Both the position numbers and the translations under genes were made by a program. Shown here in pieces: positions 55,233-62,747 of a stretch of 64,000 bases of DNA. The stretch comes from Finegoldia magna_J. GTDB taxonomy: Bacteria; Bacillota; Clostridia; Tissierellales; Peptoniphilaceae. Location: contig NZ_NDYF01000013.1 in NCBI RefSeq assembly GCF_002243175.1, positions 186,001-250,000 on the forward strand, read 5' to 3'. The stretch's first letter is position 1, and every line of letters starts with the position of its first letter. Under the pieces are notes generated by a model that was not told the DNA's origin, searched no databases, and worked only from the letters and a program-made list of their open reading frames with translations.

Positions 55233-55280
55233 GCATGAAAAACCCCTCTATCCGCATTCCAGATTTTGGGGTTCAGGTCA
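55219..55280 (-). mobile_element. Truncated left end of an IS150-group element
   Basis: About 62 bases match 6408-6472 of the intact element with a few mismatches, in inverted orientation. They cover the inner end of the terminal repeat (GACCTGAACCCC) and the first codons of orfA (MPKYTK). The outer ten bases of the repeat are missing; the stop codon of the ABC permease follows at 55283. Confidence 0.88.
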
Positions 55281-55282
55281 AA

Positions 55283-56032
55283 CTAAACCTCTTTTTCTTT
55301 TGATATTTTATATAAGATTAAACTTTCAATAATCAAACAGATTAGTGAAGTAAGAATCATATTAGAAATACTTAGTTGAGTTAAATTTGTATATTGTGAA
55401 TCTATTAGTTGATTTGGTAAATTCAAAAGATTTATTACGCCATACTTAAAGATTGGAAATTTCTTTATAATTAAAAAATTAAATCCAGTTCCAAATCCAT
55501 AGAACATGTAAATCAGCAAACCTAAAACTAAGCCAGTTTTTTCTTTTTTTGTTATCATAATAACAATTGACGACAACATAACAACAATAGATATGGGTAC
55601 AATCATCGAAAAATTATAAAGGTAAACACTCTTAATCATATCTAAGCTAGGTTTATATTTTAGTAAAACAAAAGATAAAACCATAGTGAAGCTTGCACAA
55701 AGAAATAGTAGGATTACATGCATTAAGAATATCACTATTAATTTTACTAATATAAGTTTAGAAATATTTGGATATTTAGTTTTGATAGGAATTATAGTCA
55801 AATATTCAAAATCTTCGGCAAACATAGTACAAGTTAAAAATATTATGTTTACATTAAATAAAATCGGACCAAGAAATGAATATTGTACACCTTTTTCATA
55901 GGACATAAAATCTTCATTGTATTTTATAAAGATCGCCATTATTAGTTGAAAAATTAAAACTGATCCCACCATAGCCAGCAATTTTTTCTGTTTGCTAATT
56001 TTAAATAATTCAAATTTAAATAAATTTCCCAT
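55283..56032 (-). CDS. ABC-2 permease, lantibiotic-protection type
   Basis: The 249-residue membrane protein has six hydrophobic segments and opens with LFKFELFKISKQKKLL, the usual start of immunity-type ABC-2 permeases (EpiG/NukE/BcrB-like). It is one base from the ATPase gene 56034-56747. Together they likely protect the membrane from a peptide or export one. Low sequence conservation in this family makes the substrate uncertain. Confidence 0.78.
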   Translation of the reverse strand: MGNLFKFELFKISKQKKLLAMVGSVLIFQLIMAIFIKYNEDFMSYEKGVQYSFLGPILFNVNIIFLTCTMFAEDFEYLTIIPIKTKYPNISKLILVKLIVIFLMHVILLFLCASFTMVLSFVLLKYKPSLDMIKSVYLYNFSMIVPISIVVMLSSIVIMITKKEKTGLVLGLLIYMFYGFGTGFNFLIIKKFPIFKYGVINLLNLPNQLIDSQYTNLTQLSISNMILTSLICLIIESLILYKISKEKEV

Positions 56033-56033
56033 A

Positions 56034-56747
56034 TCAAACCTCCATAATTTTTAAAATTTCTTTTTCGAGAGAATTTTCCTTATCTTTCATAAAATCATCT
56101 AAACTTATTGCACTTAGCAATTTGCCTTTTGATATAATCACCAAATTGTCTATAAGGTCATCTAGTTCTCTAATCAAATGACTAGATAATATTATGGTCA
56201 TTCCTTTACTTTTTAAATATAAGATACGCTCTCTAAACTTATTTACACTTACCGGATCTAAGCCGTTGAAGGGCTCATCAAGTATTAATATTTCACTACC
56301 AGATAACTCAGCTAGTCCAAGCCCTAGTCTTTGTCTCATACCCAGGGAATATTCTTTAGCCTTTACATCTTTAAATTCATTTAAGCCATATGCTTCCATA
56401 AGCTCTTTTATAAAAGATTCTTGATTGTCAGAGTTTAATATATTAAATAACAATAAATGTTGATGAGCTGTTAAATATGGATATAATGAAGGTTTTTCTA
56501 ATAGACAGCCTATACTTGAGTTAATTTTCGAATTAAAAACCAATGGTTCTTCATTGATAATAATCCTACCCTTATCTGGCTTTATTTGGTTTGTTAGTAA
56601 TTTCATTAAAGTAGTCTTTCCAGCACCATTTTCTCCAAATAGTCCTGTTATACTTCCTCTACTAATATTTAAGGAAATCCCATCTAAAGCTTTTTTACTC
56701 TTATAGCTTTTACTTAAGTCATCGATTTCTATAATATACTCATTCAT
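56034..56747 (-). CDS. ABC ATPase, BcrA/lantibiotic-immunity type
   Basis: The 237-residue ATPase has Walker A GENGAGKTT, signature YSLGMRQRLGLGLA, Walker B EILILDEPFNGLDP and SSHLIRELDD. The LGMRQRLG form of the signature is typical of bacitracin and lantibiotic self-protection transporters. It belongs to an operon with a 90-residue protein, a 45-residue glycine-zipper peptide and the permease. Confidence 0.87.
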   Translation of the reverse strand: MNEYIIEIDDLSKSYKSKKALDGISLNISRGSITGLFGENGAGKTTLMKLLTNQIKPDKGRIIINEEPLVFNSKINSSIGCLLEKPSLYPYLTAHQHLLLFNILNSDNQESFIKELMEAYGLNEFKDVKAKEYSLGMRQRLGLGLAELSGSEILILDEPFNGLDPVSVNKFRERILYLKSKGMTIILSSHLIRELDDLIDNLVIISKGKLLSAISLDDFMKDKENSLEKEILKIMEV

Positions 56748-56763
56748 AATAATGAATCCTCCT

Positions 56764-57036
56764 TTATATCATGTCTAATTTTTCTTGCATATCCCAATCT
56801 AACATTTTCCAATAATACAAACCCGAGATGCCGACCATAATGTTCTTATTGTAATACTTAAAATTCTCCTTACTTATTTTACGAACTAGCAAATCTAATT
56901 TTGATCTAAATAAGTCTATATAATAAAAGTCATCAATATTAAAATTTAGCAAATATTTTTTGGGAGTGTTTATTTGTAAATTTAGCCCTTTGCTGATCAC
57001 AGATTCTCTTACAAAGTCTGTAAAATTATTTTTCAT
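56764..57036 (-). CDS. 90-residue protein of unknown function
   Basis: The family was not recognised. The protein is soluble-looking, with aromatic clusters (FNIDDFYYIDLF, ISGLYYWKMLDWD) and many lysines. It lies 16 bases upstream of the ABC ATPase gene and 32 bases after the glycine-zipper gene. The position suggests an accessory part of the transporter system. Confidence 0.6.
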   Translation of the reverse strand: MKNNFTDFVRESVISKGLNLQINTPKKYLLNFNIDDFYYIDLFRSKLDLLVRKISKENFKYYNKNIMVGISGLYYWKMLDWDMQEKLDMI

Positions 57037-57068
57037 TTAAATACTCCTGCATTTAATAAATAGATTTA

Positions 57069-57206
57069 TTACTTTTTCTTTTCTTGTTTTGAAGCTCCAA
57101 TAGCAGCTCCCAGTACTAGTCCAATACCTACGCCAAGTCCTATATTTTTTGTAGCTACACCGATAGCTGTTCCTAGTATCAGACCTATACCGATCCATTT
57201 TCCCAT
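57069..57206 (-). CDS. 45-residue glycine-zipper membrane peptide
   Basis: Read directly from the sequence. An ATG at 57206 has an ideal AAAGGAGG site (57210-57218). The peptide has two Gly-rich hydrophobic helices (WIGIGLILGTAIG and NIGLGVGIGLVLGAAIG) and a charged end, SKQEKKK. Glycine-zipper peptides of this size are common in Firmicutes and insert in membranes; some class II bacteriocins look alike. It is the first gene before the 90-residue protein and the immunity-like ABC genes, so it might be the exported or neutralised peptide. Confidence 0.75.
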   Translation of the reverse strand: MGKWIGIGLILGTAIGVATKNIGLGVGIGLVLGAAIGASKQEKKK

Positions 57207-57224
57207 CTTATCCTCCTTTGCAAA

Positions 57225-57440
57225 TCATGTCTTTTTTGTCTTTTTCTTATCTTTACTTTTTAAATCATTTATTTGCACTAGTATGGACTTTTTATCTTTA
57301 TCTTGACTCTTTACTTGTTCTTTTGCTTTTAAGAGCTTAGAAGACAAAATACGAACATTCTTAAGTTCTTTCCTGTTGTTATCAATACTTGTTTTTACTT
57401 GTCCAAAGATTTTAACAAAAATAGTGCTTATTAAGCCCAT
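57225..57440 (-). pseudogene. Partial duplicate of the OB-fold protein's C-terminal part
   Basis: The 71-codon frame repeats, almost unchanged, the segment IFGQVKTSIDNN...KNVRILSSKLLKAKEQVK and SQDKDKKSIL of the gene at 57726-58346. The N-terminal residues (MGLISTIFV) differ, and the tail is basic (SKDKKKTKKT). It probably arose by tandem duplication and is not an independent gene. Confidence 0.72.
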
Positions 57441-57479
57441 TCTTCTTTACTATTATTTTACAAATACTCAATTTAATAT

Positions 57480-57572
57480 TTATTTTTTATACTTATTTGC
57501 TTGAGTAGAATATAATTTATAAAACTCACCCTTCATCGACATAAGCTTGTCAAAGCTTCCTTCTTCTTTTAT
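57480..57572 (-). pseudogene. ABC transporter ATPase, last 30 codons
   Basis: A short frame reads YGRIKEEGSFDKLMSMKG then EFYKLYSTQANKYKK and a stop, which is the typical C-terminus of an ABC exporter ATPase after the H-loop. A TGA precedes it. It is a relic, and no other part of that gene is in the window. Confidence 0.6.
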
Positions 57573-57691
57573 TCTTCCATATCATTCTCCAATTCTATAT
57601 TTTACCTTTCTAAATATATAGATTAACTACCTAATTATAGCATATAACACAGATTCCTTTCAATTATATGATTTACTGCGTTAAACTGATC

Positions 57692-57720
57692 AAAAAAATA
57701 AAGGCAGTCCGAAGACTGCC
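57692..57720 (-). terminator. Terminator of the OB-fold gene
   Basis: A perfect GGCAGTC-GACTGCC stem with a UUCG-type loop is followed on the minus strand by TTTATTTTTTT. Confidence 0.92.
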
Positions 57721-57725
57721 GATAT

Positions 57726-58346
57726 TTATCTCTCTGCGCCTTTGCTATGGTCTTTCTTATTTGACTTAGTTTTGTCATCTGTCTTAAAGCTTTTTATTTG
57801 CCCTAATATTGACTTTTTATCCTTGTCTTGACTCTTTACTTGTTCTTTTGCTTTTAAGAGCTTAGAAGACAAAATACGAACATTTTTATGTTCCTTTCCG
57901 TTGTTGTCAATGCTTGTTTTTACTTGACCAAATATTTTAATAAAATCTCCTTGTTTTAGGTTCTCTAAATCTTTTGTCTTATCTCCATAGGCTGAACAAT
58001 TGGTATAAACTTTATTCCCATCGTCATCTTTTGAAACAATTGAAAAGTTGCTTACCTTGAACTTTTCTCCATTAGCATTTTCTCTTTCTAGATTTTCTAC
58101 TTGACCTGCTATATTACCCACAAGATTTATAAGATCATCTTTTTCTTCAAAATCACTTACATTTTCAACAATCTTACCTTGTTCTTTCATATCATCAATC
58201 ATATAGTCAAAGTCATCACTTAGTAGACCTGTTGTGTCATTGTTCATATATAAGACATAGACTTCTTCAAGTGCCTTTTCATCATTAACACCTTTTTCTA
58301 TGCTCACAAGTGCTTTTATAAAATCCTTGTAGTTATCATTCATCAT
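57726..58346 (-). CDS. OB-fold ssDNA-binding-like protein of a conjugative element
   Basis: The 206-residue protein has an acidic helical N-terminal third (to about residue 70), a central OB-like domain (about 72-165: NLVGNIAGQVENLER, VSNFSIVSKDDDGNK, NCSAYGDK, FIKIFGQV), and a basic lysine-rich tail. It resembles SSB-type modules found in ICE proteins (LtrC/TraC-like). The position next to a DUF3847 relic agrees. It has its own terminator, and the start codon is weakly supported (GAAGAA). Confidence 0.72.
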   Translation of the reverse strand: MMNDNYKDFIKALVSIEKGVNDEKALEEVYVLYMNNDTTGLLSDDFDYMIDDMKEQGKIVENVSDFEEKDDLINLVGNIAGQVENLERENANGEKFKVSNFSIVSKDDDGNKVYTNCSAYGDKTKDLENLKQGDFIKIFGQVKTSIDNNGKEHKNVRILSSKLLKAKEQVKSQDKDKKSILGQIKSFKTDDKTKSNKKDHSKGAER

Positions 58347-58362
58347 TTCTTCTAAGTTTTCT

Positions 58363-58493
58363 CTAATATCTTTTTATTCCATAATTTCCTTCTTTTTCAT
58401 AAAGTCGTCTATCTCTCTTTTTTCGTGCTTCCTCTTTCTGCTGACTGATGAGTTTTTTCTTTTGTTTTGTAACTGCTTGATTTCTTCTTCCAT
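58363..58493 (-). pseudogene. DUF3847-like conjugation protein, C-terminal relic
   Basis: Two frames that join in an A-rich stretch code for EEEIKQLQNKRKKLISQQKEE (in part) and ARKKRDRRLYEKEG, the charged coiled coil seen in DUF3847 proteins of ICEs. A frameshift lies near 58450. No complete gene is present. Confidence 0.55.
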
Positions 58494-58550
58494 TAAAATT
58501 TTTTTCTATGTTTTTATTTTCTTTGTCCTTTCTTCTTGATTTTGAGCAAT

Positions 58551-58580
58551 AAAAAAACAGTAAACCAATTTGATTTACTG
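58551..58580 (-). terminator. Terminator of the flavodoxin gene
   Basis: The stem CAGTAAA / TTTACTG with a 9-base loop is followed on the minus strand by seven Ts, 60 bases after the flavodoxin stop. Confidence 0.8.
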
Positions 58581-58639
58581 CTTCGTGAATTGCTATCTTG
58601 TATCTTTTATTTGGTTATTTGAGTTTAATAAACTGGGAT

Positions 58640-59101
58640 TCATAAATTACTATCTAACCATGTTTTTAGTTCATCAAAACTGTAATCTCCTTTTAACGCT
58701 ATTCCGTCTTTAATAATTGAATTCTTACATTCCTTTTTGTAATCTTCAATCATTCTCCCAAAACCACCTCCGCCATGCGTGCAAAACGGAATAATTGTCT
58801 TTCCACTTAAATCAACCGTTCTTAAAAACGATAGCACGGGTGGGGCAAAAGTTTTAAGCCAATTAGGAGAACCAATAAAAACCACCTCCTCATTTTCAAT
58901 AGTTTCCGCCCCTTGAATAAGAGGTGGGCAATATCCTTTTTCAATTTCTTCTCTCACTTCTTTTACAGCTGTATTATATGAGAATGAATAAGGCTTTTGT
59001 AGCTTCAGCTCTCTCAAATCTCCATCAGTAATCAACGCAATATCTTCTGCTAATCTTCTTGTTATTCCTGAATATGAATAATATACAACTAAAGGACTCA
59101 T
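58640..59101 (-). CDS. Flavodoxin-family protein
   Basis: The 153-residue protein has the FMN phosphate-binding loop YYSYSGITRR at the N-terminus and the flavodoxin motifs FIGSPNWLKTFAPPV and CTHGGGGFG. It is an electron carrier or a small quinone/flavin-dependent reductase. Length and motifs match flavodoxin_4 type proteins. It stands alone between accessory fragments, with GGAGG before the ATG. Confidence 0.88.
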   Translation of the reverse strand: MSPLVVYYSYSGITRRLAEDIALITDGDLRELKLQKPYSFSYNTAVKEVREEIEKGYCPPLIQGAETIENEEVVFIGSPNWLKTFAPPVLSFLRTVDLSGKTIIPFCTHGGGGFGRMIEDYKKECKNSIIKDGIALKGDYSFDELKTWLDSNL

Positions 59102-59507
59102 TATAATTACCTCCTTAATTCAACCTAATTACTATTATATCATTTTAATTATATGATAAGTATCCTAAAATTATCCACCCTGTTCACTCCCTCCTAAAAT
59201 ACCATAGCGTCTACATACCCTGTTATAATCTACACTCAAACTGTTCCCACAAGGTGTTTTCCAAATAGAAAAATGGCCTTTAAGATTTCTTCTAGAGATC
59301 TTAAAAGCCAACTGTTTCAAGAGTTTTATTGACCATTATCCTAATTTCTTGACATCAATACTATAATTAGTCTTAACATGTATCAAGACCACTCTGACGA
59401 TAGCGATACATCAGGAAGAGAGCCTCCACGCTCGTTGCACGATAGAAGTTGGCAAAAAAAATGATGTTTTCGGGTAAATGTCAATGCCCGTTCAATTAGA
59501 ATATACA
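59102..59507. other. 406-bp intergenic region with hairpins and a gene relic
   Basis: No complete gene is seen. The minus strand of 59171-59265 is open for about 31 codons (WKTPCGNSLSVDYNRVCRR then YGILGG), unrecognised. A hairpin at 59274-59310 (TGGC-TTTAAGAT / ATCTTAAAAGCCA) followed by TTTTTC on the minus strand may end the hydrolase transcript. ATGTATC and GATACAT (59378-59411) form another. Confidence 0.5.
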
Positions 59508-60626
59508 CTACTTCTGCTGCTTCATCTCCATCATTTCATGAACAAACTGTTCCGGTAAGTCAGCATGAATATTGTGGCTTGATTCATAGCCTGATTTAAG
59601 AGTACTGTTTTTAATTAACACATGCACTTCTTCTGCGTCTTTTTCATCCATGGCAGATATCAGTATTCCATTATTATCATAATAGCTCGGCGCGGTTTCA
59701 TTTAAAGGCGCAACATGAAGAATGATTGTCGGACATTCTATTTCGCTCAACATCTTTTTCTGGTCAACTCCATAAAACCAGGAAAAATCGTAAAAAGCCT
59801 CTCCGAATCGAAGATCATAGTTCCCTGTTCCGTCCTGCATATTTCTCGTTAAGAATATCAATCCATTCAAACCGATTTCAGGAGGATAATACCAAACAAT
59901 TGGCATTTTGCTACTATTTTCTCTGATTCTCTTGGAAAAAGGATTTTTAACTATAAAGTCCCAGTTATCTTTTCCATCTTTATTAAAAAGTGATTTCATG
60001 TAAGTATGATCAAGATAATATCTCGTATAACTCTTCTCCGCTTGCTGCGACAGAAAATCATGGATTGTCTTAAACTCAAGATAAGAAAAAGTATTTTCTG
60101 CTCTAGCAGGCTCTGTAGAGAAGAAAGGTCCATCTTCAAGGAGAAGCCCTTTTACCTGTTCCTTTTCCTTTGCAGCTATTGCCGCTGATATCAAAGCACC
60201 TGAGGAATGTCCTGAAAGATATGTTTTCTCACCAATCACATCACGCATGAAGTCGATCAAATCATCACGAATAGGAATTAGCTGATACTTATCAGGATGT
60301 TTAGACGATTTTCCATGTCCGTAGCAGTCTATTGCAAAGATGTGAAAACGATTCGATAGTTTCGGTAAAACCTTCGCATAATCTTCTTTTGATACCATCT
60401 GACCGTGAATTAGTAAAAGCGGCTCCCCATTATCAGGTCCTTCTAAGTATGCTATTTCACTGCCATCAGTCGTCTTGTACACTTTTTCTGTAAATCCTAA
60501 TTGCTTCCCCTTTTTCTTCATAAACCGATCATTTCCATAATCAAAGTGAAGCGTTCGATATGCAAAACCCACTAGAATCACAACTATTACAATCAAAATA
60601 ACCATAATAATTTTTAATCGTTTCAT
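59508..60626 (-). CDS. Membrane-anchored alpha/beta hydrolase
   Basis: The 372-residue protein has an N-terminal membrane helix (residues 5-25) and an alpha/beta hydrolase fold. The oxyanion region is LLLIHGQMV, followed by AIDCYGHGKS, and the nucleophile elbow is SGHSSGAL. The catalytic His is probably in SSHNIHADLPEQF, near the end. It probably acts on the outer face of the membrane, on an ester or lipid. The codon use and GC are visibly higher than in neighbours, suggesting recent transfer. Its ATG overlaps the AbrB-type gene (ATGA). Confidence 0.87.
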   Translation of the reverse strand: MKRLKIIMVILIVIVVILVGFAYRTLHFDYGNDRFMKKKGKQLGFTEKVYKTTDGSEIAYLEGPDNGEPLLLIHGQMVSKEDYAKVLPKLSNRFHIFAIDCYGHGKSSKHPDKYQLIPIRDDLIDFMRDVIGEKTYLSGHSSGALISAAIAAKEKEQVKGLLLEDGPFFSTEPARAENTFSYLEFKTIHDFLSQQAEKSYTRYYLDHTYMKSLFNKDGKDNWDFIVKNPFSKRIRENSSKMPIVWYYPPEIGLNGLIFLTRNMQDGTGNYDLRFGEAFYDFSWFYGVDQKKMLSEIECPTIILHVAPLNETAPSYYDNNGILISAMDEKDAEEVHVLIKNSTLKSGYESSHNIHADLPEQFVHEMMEMKQQK

Positions 60627-60880
60627 AATATCTTTCCTTTAATTGCCTGTAGCATCTCAGCCATTTTATCACCACTTATCAATGCTATTCCCTGATTTTG
60701 GTCACCCAGCAGGAGAATTGTGTCACCACTTTCTATATGGAACAAATTTCTTGCCTCTTTTGGAATTACAATCTGTCCTTTTGAGCCAACTTTTGCAGTC
60801 CAAGCATAAAGCCCCTGTTCGTTTTTCTCAGTTTTATTCTCATATTCCAAGTTACTATGATATTGCTTGCTTTTTTTCAT
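60623..60880 (-). CDS. AbrB/SpoVT-type swapped-hairpin transcription regulator
   Basis: The 85-residue protein has a swapped-hairpin AbrB DNA-binding domain in its C-terminal two thirds (TAKVGSKGQIVIPKEARNLF and GDTILLLGD) and a charged N-terminal extension of about 28 residues. It is first in a two-gene operon with the hydrolase and probably binds its own promoter region at 60899-60929. A CAAGGAGAT site precedes the ATG. Confidence 0.88.
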   Translation of the reverse strand: MKKSKQYHSNLEYENKTEKNEQGLYAWTAKVGSKGQIVIPKEARNLFHIESGDTILLLGDQNQGIALISGDKMAEMLQAIKGKIL

Positions 60881-60898
60881 ATTTTATCTCCTTGAGAG

Positions 60899-60929
60899 TT
60901 AGTATGCTTTGTTATACATTTCATACTAA
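60899..60929. promoter_or_regulatory. Inverted repeat downstream of the AbrB promoter, possible operator
   Basis: TTAGTATG (60899-60906) and CATACTAA (60922-60929) are perfect 8-bp arms 15 bases apart. They lie between the -10 box and the ribosome site. Confidence 0.6.
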
Positions 60930-60956
60930 TTATATCATGAATTATTGCCTTGTCAA
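60929..60956 (-). promoter_or_regulatory. Consensus sigma-A promoter of the AbrB-hydrolase operon
   Basis: On the minus strand perfect TTGACA (complement of 60951-60956) and TATAAT (60929-60934) are 16 bases apart. Confidence 0.85.
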
Positions 60957-61097
60957 GTAAAAATATGTTAATACCGACTCGACAATGCCGTAGCAATTTC
61001 ATATGCTTTTTATGTTTAAAGTATTCCTACAAAAAATCACCCCGCCATTTCCTGACGAGGTGCCCTATTTTAATATATTCTTTTCATCCATCTCCTT

Positions 61098-61200
61098 TTA
61101 TCGCAAGGCCTGATTTGAATTCCACAGCCTATTTCTCATCGTAAACCGTAATCTTTTCACTAAGTCGTCTGACCGGACGTTCAGTGTATTCAGTAATCTA
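61098..61200 (-). pseudogene. Serine recombinase C-terminal relic 1
   Basis: The minus strand codes for ITEYTERPVRRLSEKITVYDE followed, with decay, by AVEFKSG (written in part: RRLSEKITVYDE). This is the typical end of large serine recombinases (TnpX type). A second, better kept relic lies at 62085-62460. Confidence 0.65.
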
Positions 61201-61239
61201 CCTGGCTTGAGTGGTCAGTATGAATAATATTTAATATTT

Positions 61240-61533
61240 TAGAGAAATCTCGTATGTGGGAATATATTTATTCTCAATTATTTCTAAATTCTTTTAACAT
61301 TTTATTTAAAACTAATGCATTTTCATATTCTTCAACAAATGCTCCATTGTATTACCTAAAAGGTATTTTAGAGCATCTTGTAAATCTTGTGCTGTTTCTT
61401 GTTAATATTCTTCAATTAACATCTTAGAGATTTTGTTTCTGATCGCTTTCTTATGGCATAAAAATTCCTCCTGATTAGTTTTTCTTAACCATAATCAGGA
61501 GGTTTCTATACACAGAATTTTACACAGTCTCAA
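61240..61533 (-). mobile_element. Decayed IS256-family element, left part
   Basis: The end CTATACACAGAATTTTACAC (61507-61526) is typical of IS256 terminal repeats. Inward on the minus strand, behind an AGGAGGAA site, a broken frame encodes RNKISKMLIEEY and QETAQDLQDALKYLLGNTMEH, the N-terminus of an IS256-type transposase. Stops follow, and the remainder is missing. Confidence 0.72.
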
Positions 61534-61898
61534 ATATCTAGTACTTCTACTATCTCTTCTCTTTTTTCTTTCATTATAATTTTTTTGATTACTTCTTCAT
61601 CTAAGTATTTTGAGAAATCATCCAATTCAGATGTTACTTCAAATATTGTATTATGATTTTTATCACTTAAATCAAAACTCGAGTCATATTTTGTTTTATC
61701 TGACCAATAATTCCAATTTATATCTGTCCTTTCATAATATACATAATTTCTTTTTGGAGTTACAAACACTCTTTTATTAATGATTTTTTTCCCATCTTCT
61801 GCTTTAAACATTTCAGAATATAATTTTATTCCTTTGAATACTTTATAATCACTAATAGTATCATTTGAAACATTTAATCTAATATCTTCATACTTCAT
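61530..61898 (-). CDS. EXLDI family protein
   Basis: The 122-residue protein ends in EVLDI, the motif that names the EXLDI family (TIGR04342-like), whose role is not known. The body has an EDGKKIINKRVFVTP segment and DLSDKNHNTIFEVTSELDDF. An ATG at 61931 is also possible, but the ATG at 61898 has a perfect CAAGGAGG site. The stop codon overlaps the IS256 end by four bases, so the C-terminus may have been fixed by the insertion. Confidence 0.78.
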   Translation of the reverse strand: MKYEDIRLNVSNDTISDYKVFKGIKLYSEMFKAEDGKKIINKRVFVTPKRNYVYYERTDINWNYWSDKTKYDSSFDLSDKNHNTIFEVTSELDDFSKYLDEEVIKKIIMKEKREEIVEVLDI

Positions 61899-61998
61899 AA
61901 AATACCTCCTTGTTTTAATCAATTTTACCATATTATCAACACAGACAATGTAAATTGATTATTACAAACTAATTATAATTTTTAAGCTTGCAGATTTT

Positions 61999-62055
61999 CT
62001 AACAATACCCCCCCACATGGTTCGCATTGTTAAGAGGTGTGTCGGGTACTGTTAG
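61999..62055. repeat. Imperfect inverted repeat near the serine recombinase relic
   Basis: CTAACAATACCC (61999-62010) and GGGTACTGTTAG (62044-62055) form 12-bp arms with one mismatch, with a G/C-rich core that is unusual in this AT-rich region. It lies 30 bases downstream of the recombinase stop. Confidence 0.6.
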
Positions 62056-62084
62056 TTATATTGTATATTTACTTTTTATCCTTG

Positions 62085-62460
62085 TCAATTTTCTATCTCA
62101 ACCTCAAGTCCAGATTTAAGTACTACTTTTAAATATTCGTCATATACAACTATCTTCTCCACTAGTTTCCTTACCAATTCTTCATCATTGCTTTCTATTT
62201 CTAACTCCTGATTTTCTAAAAACTCTTCTAATTACTTTAGCCTGCTTTGTTCACTCTTCTCTACCGCCATATCTAGGAGCATCTTTTCTTTTTCATTCCT
62301 TAACTCCTCTACCTTGTTTGCAAGGTATGTGTAGTCTTTATTGGCATTAGCTACTTTTAAAAGCTTTCTTGAACCTTTAACATTTCTTTATCTATTTCTT
62401 CAATCCTTCCACTTCCTTCACCTGTGATGGCTTTTTCTATATTCTATTTTATTATTTCTT
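62085..62460 (-). pseudogene. Large serine recombinase (TnpX-type), C-terminal relic 2
   Basis: The last part is readable as NDEELVRKLVEKIVVYDEYLK and VVLKSGLEVEIEN with a stop at 62085-62087 (first in part: ELVRKLVEKIVVYDE). Further upstream on the minus strand, DYTYLANKVEELRNEKEKM and MAVEKSEQSRLK are separated by stops and frame changes. It is a decayed integrase of a mobile element, in the same direction as relic 1. Confidence 0.75.
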
Positions 62461-62747
62461 TTAATTCTCCGTTATAAAATATATGTTGATTGATTACTAT
62501 TACAAATATTTATTACAAATGTCTTTCATTCATTTTATTATTATCAAGTTAGTATTGCTTGAAATTAAGTTGTTCATATGCTTGAAATCAAATGTTTAAA
62601 TAAAACATCCATAAATCTTTAAGAATTTATTTCAAAAGTTTTCATATCATAATTTAATATAATAGTCTTGATTATAATAAAATTGAAACTGCATCCAGCC
62701 ACTAATATTTCCTAAACCTTTAAATTATTAAGTGCTCATATATATTT
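62461..62747. other. AT-rich region without a recognisable gene
   Basis: Nothing is supported here beyond the possible beginning of the recombinase relic. Confidence 0.4.
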
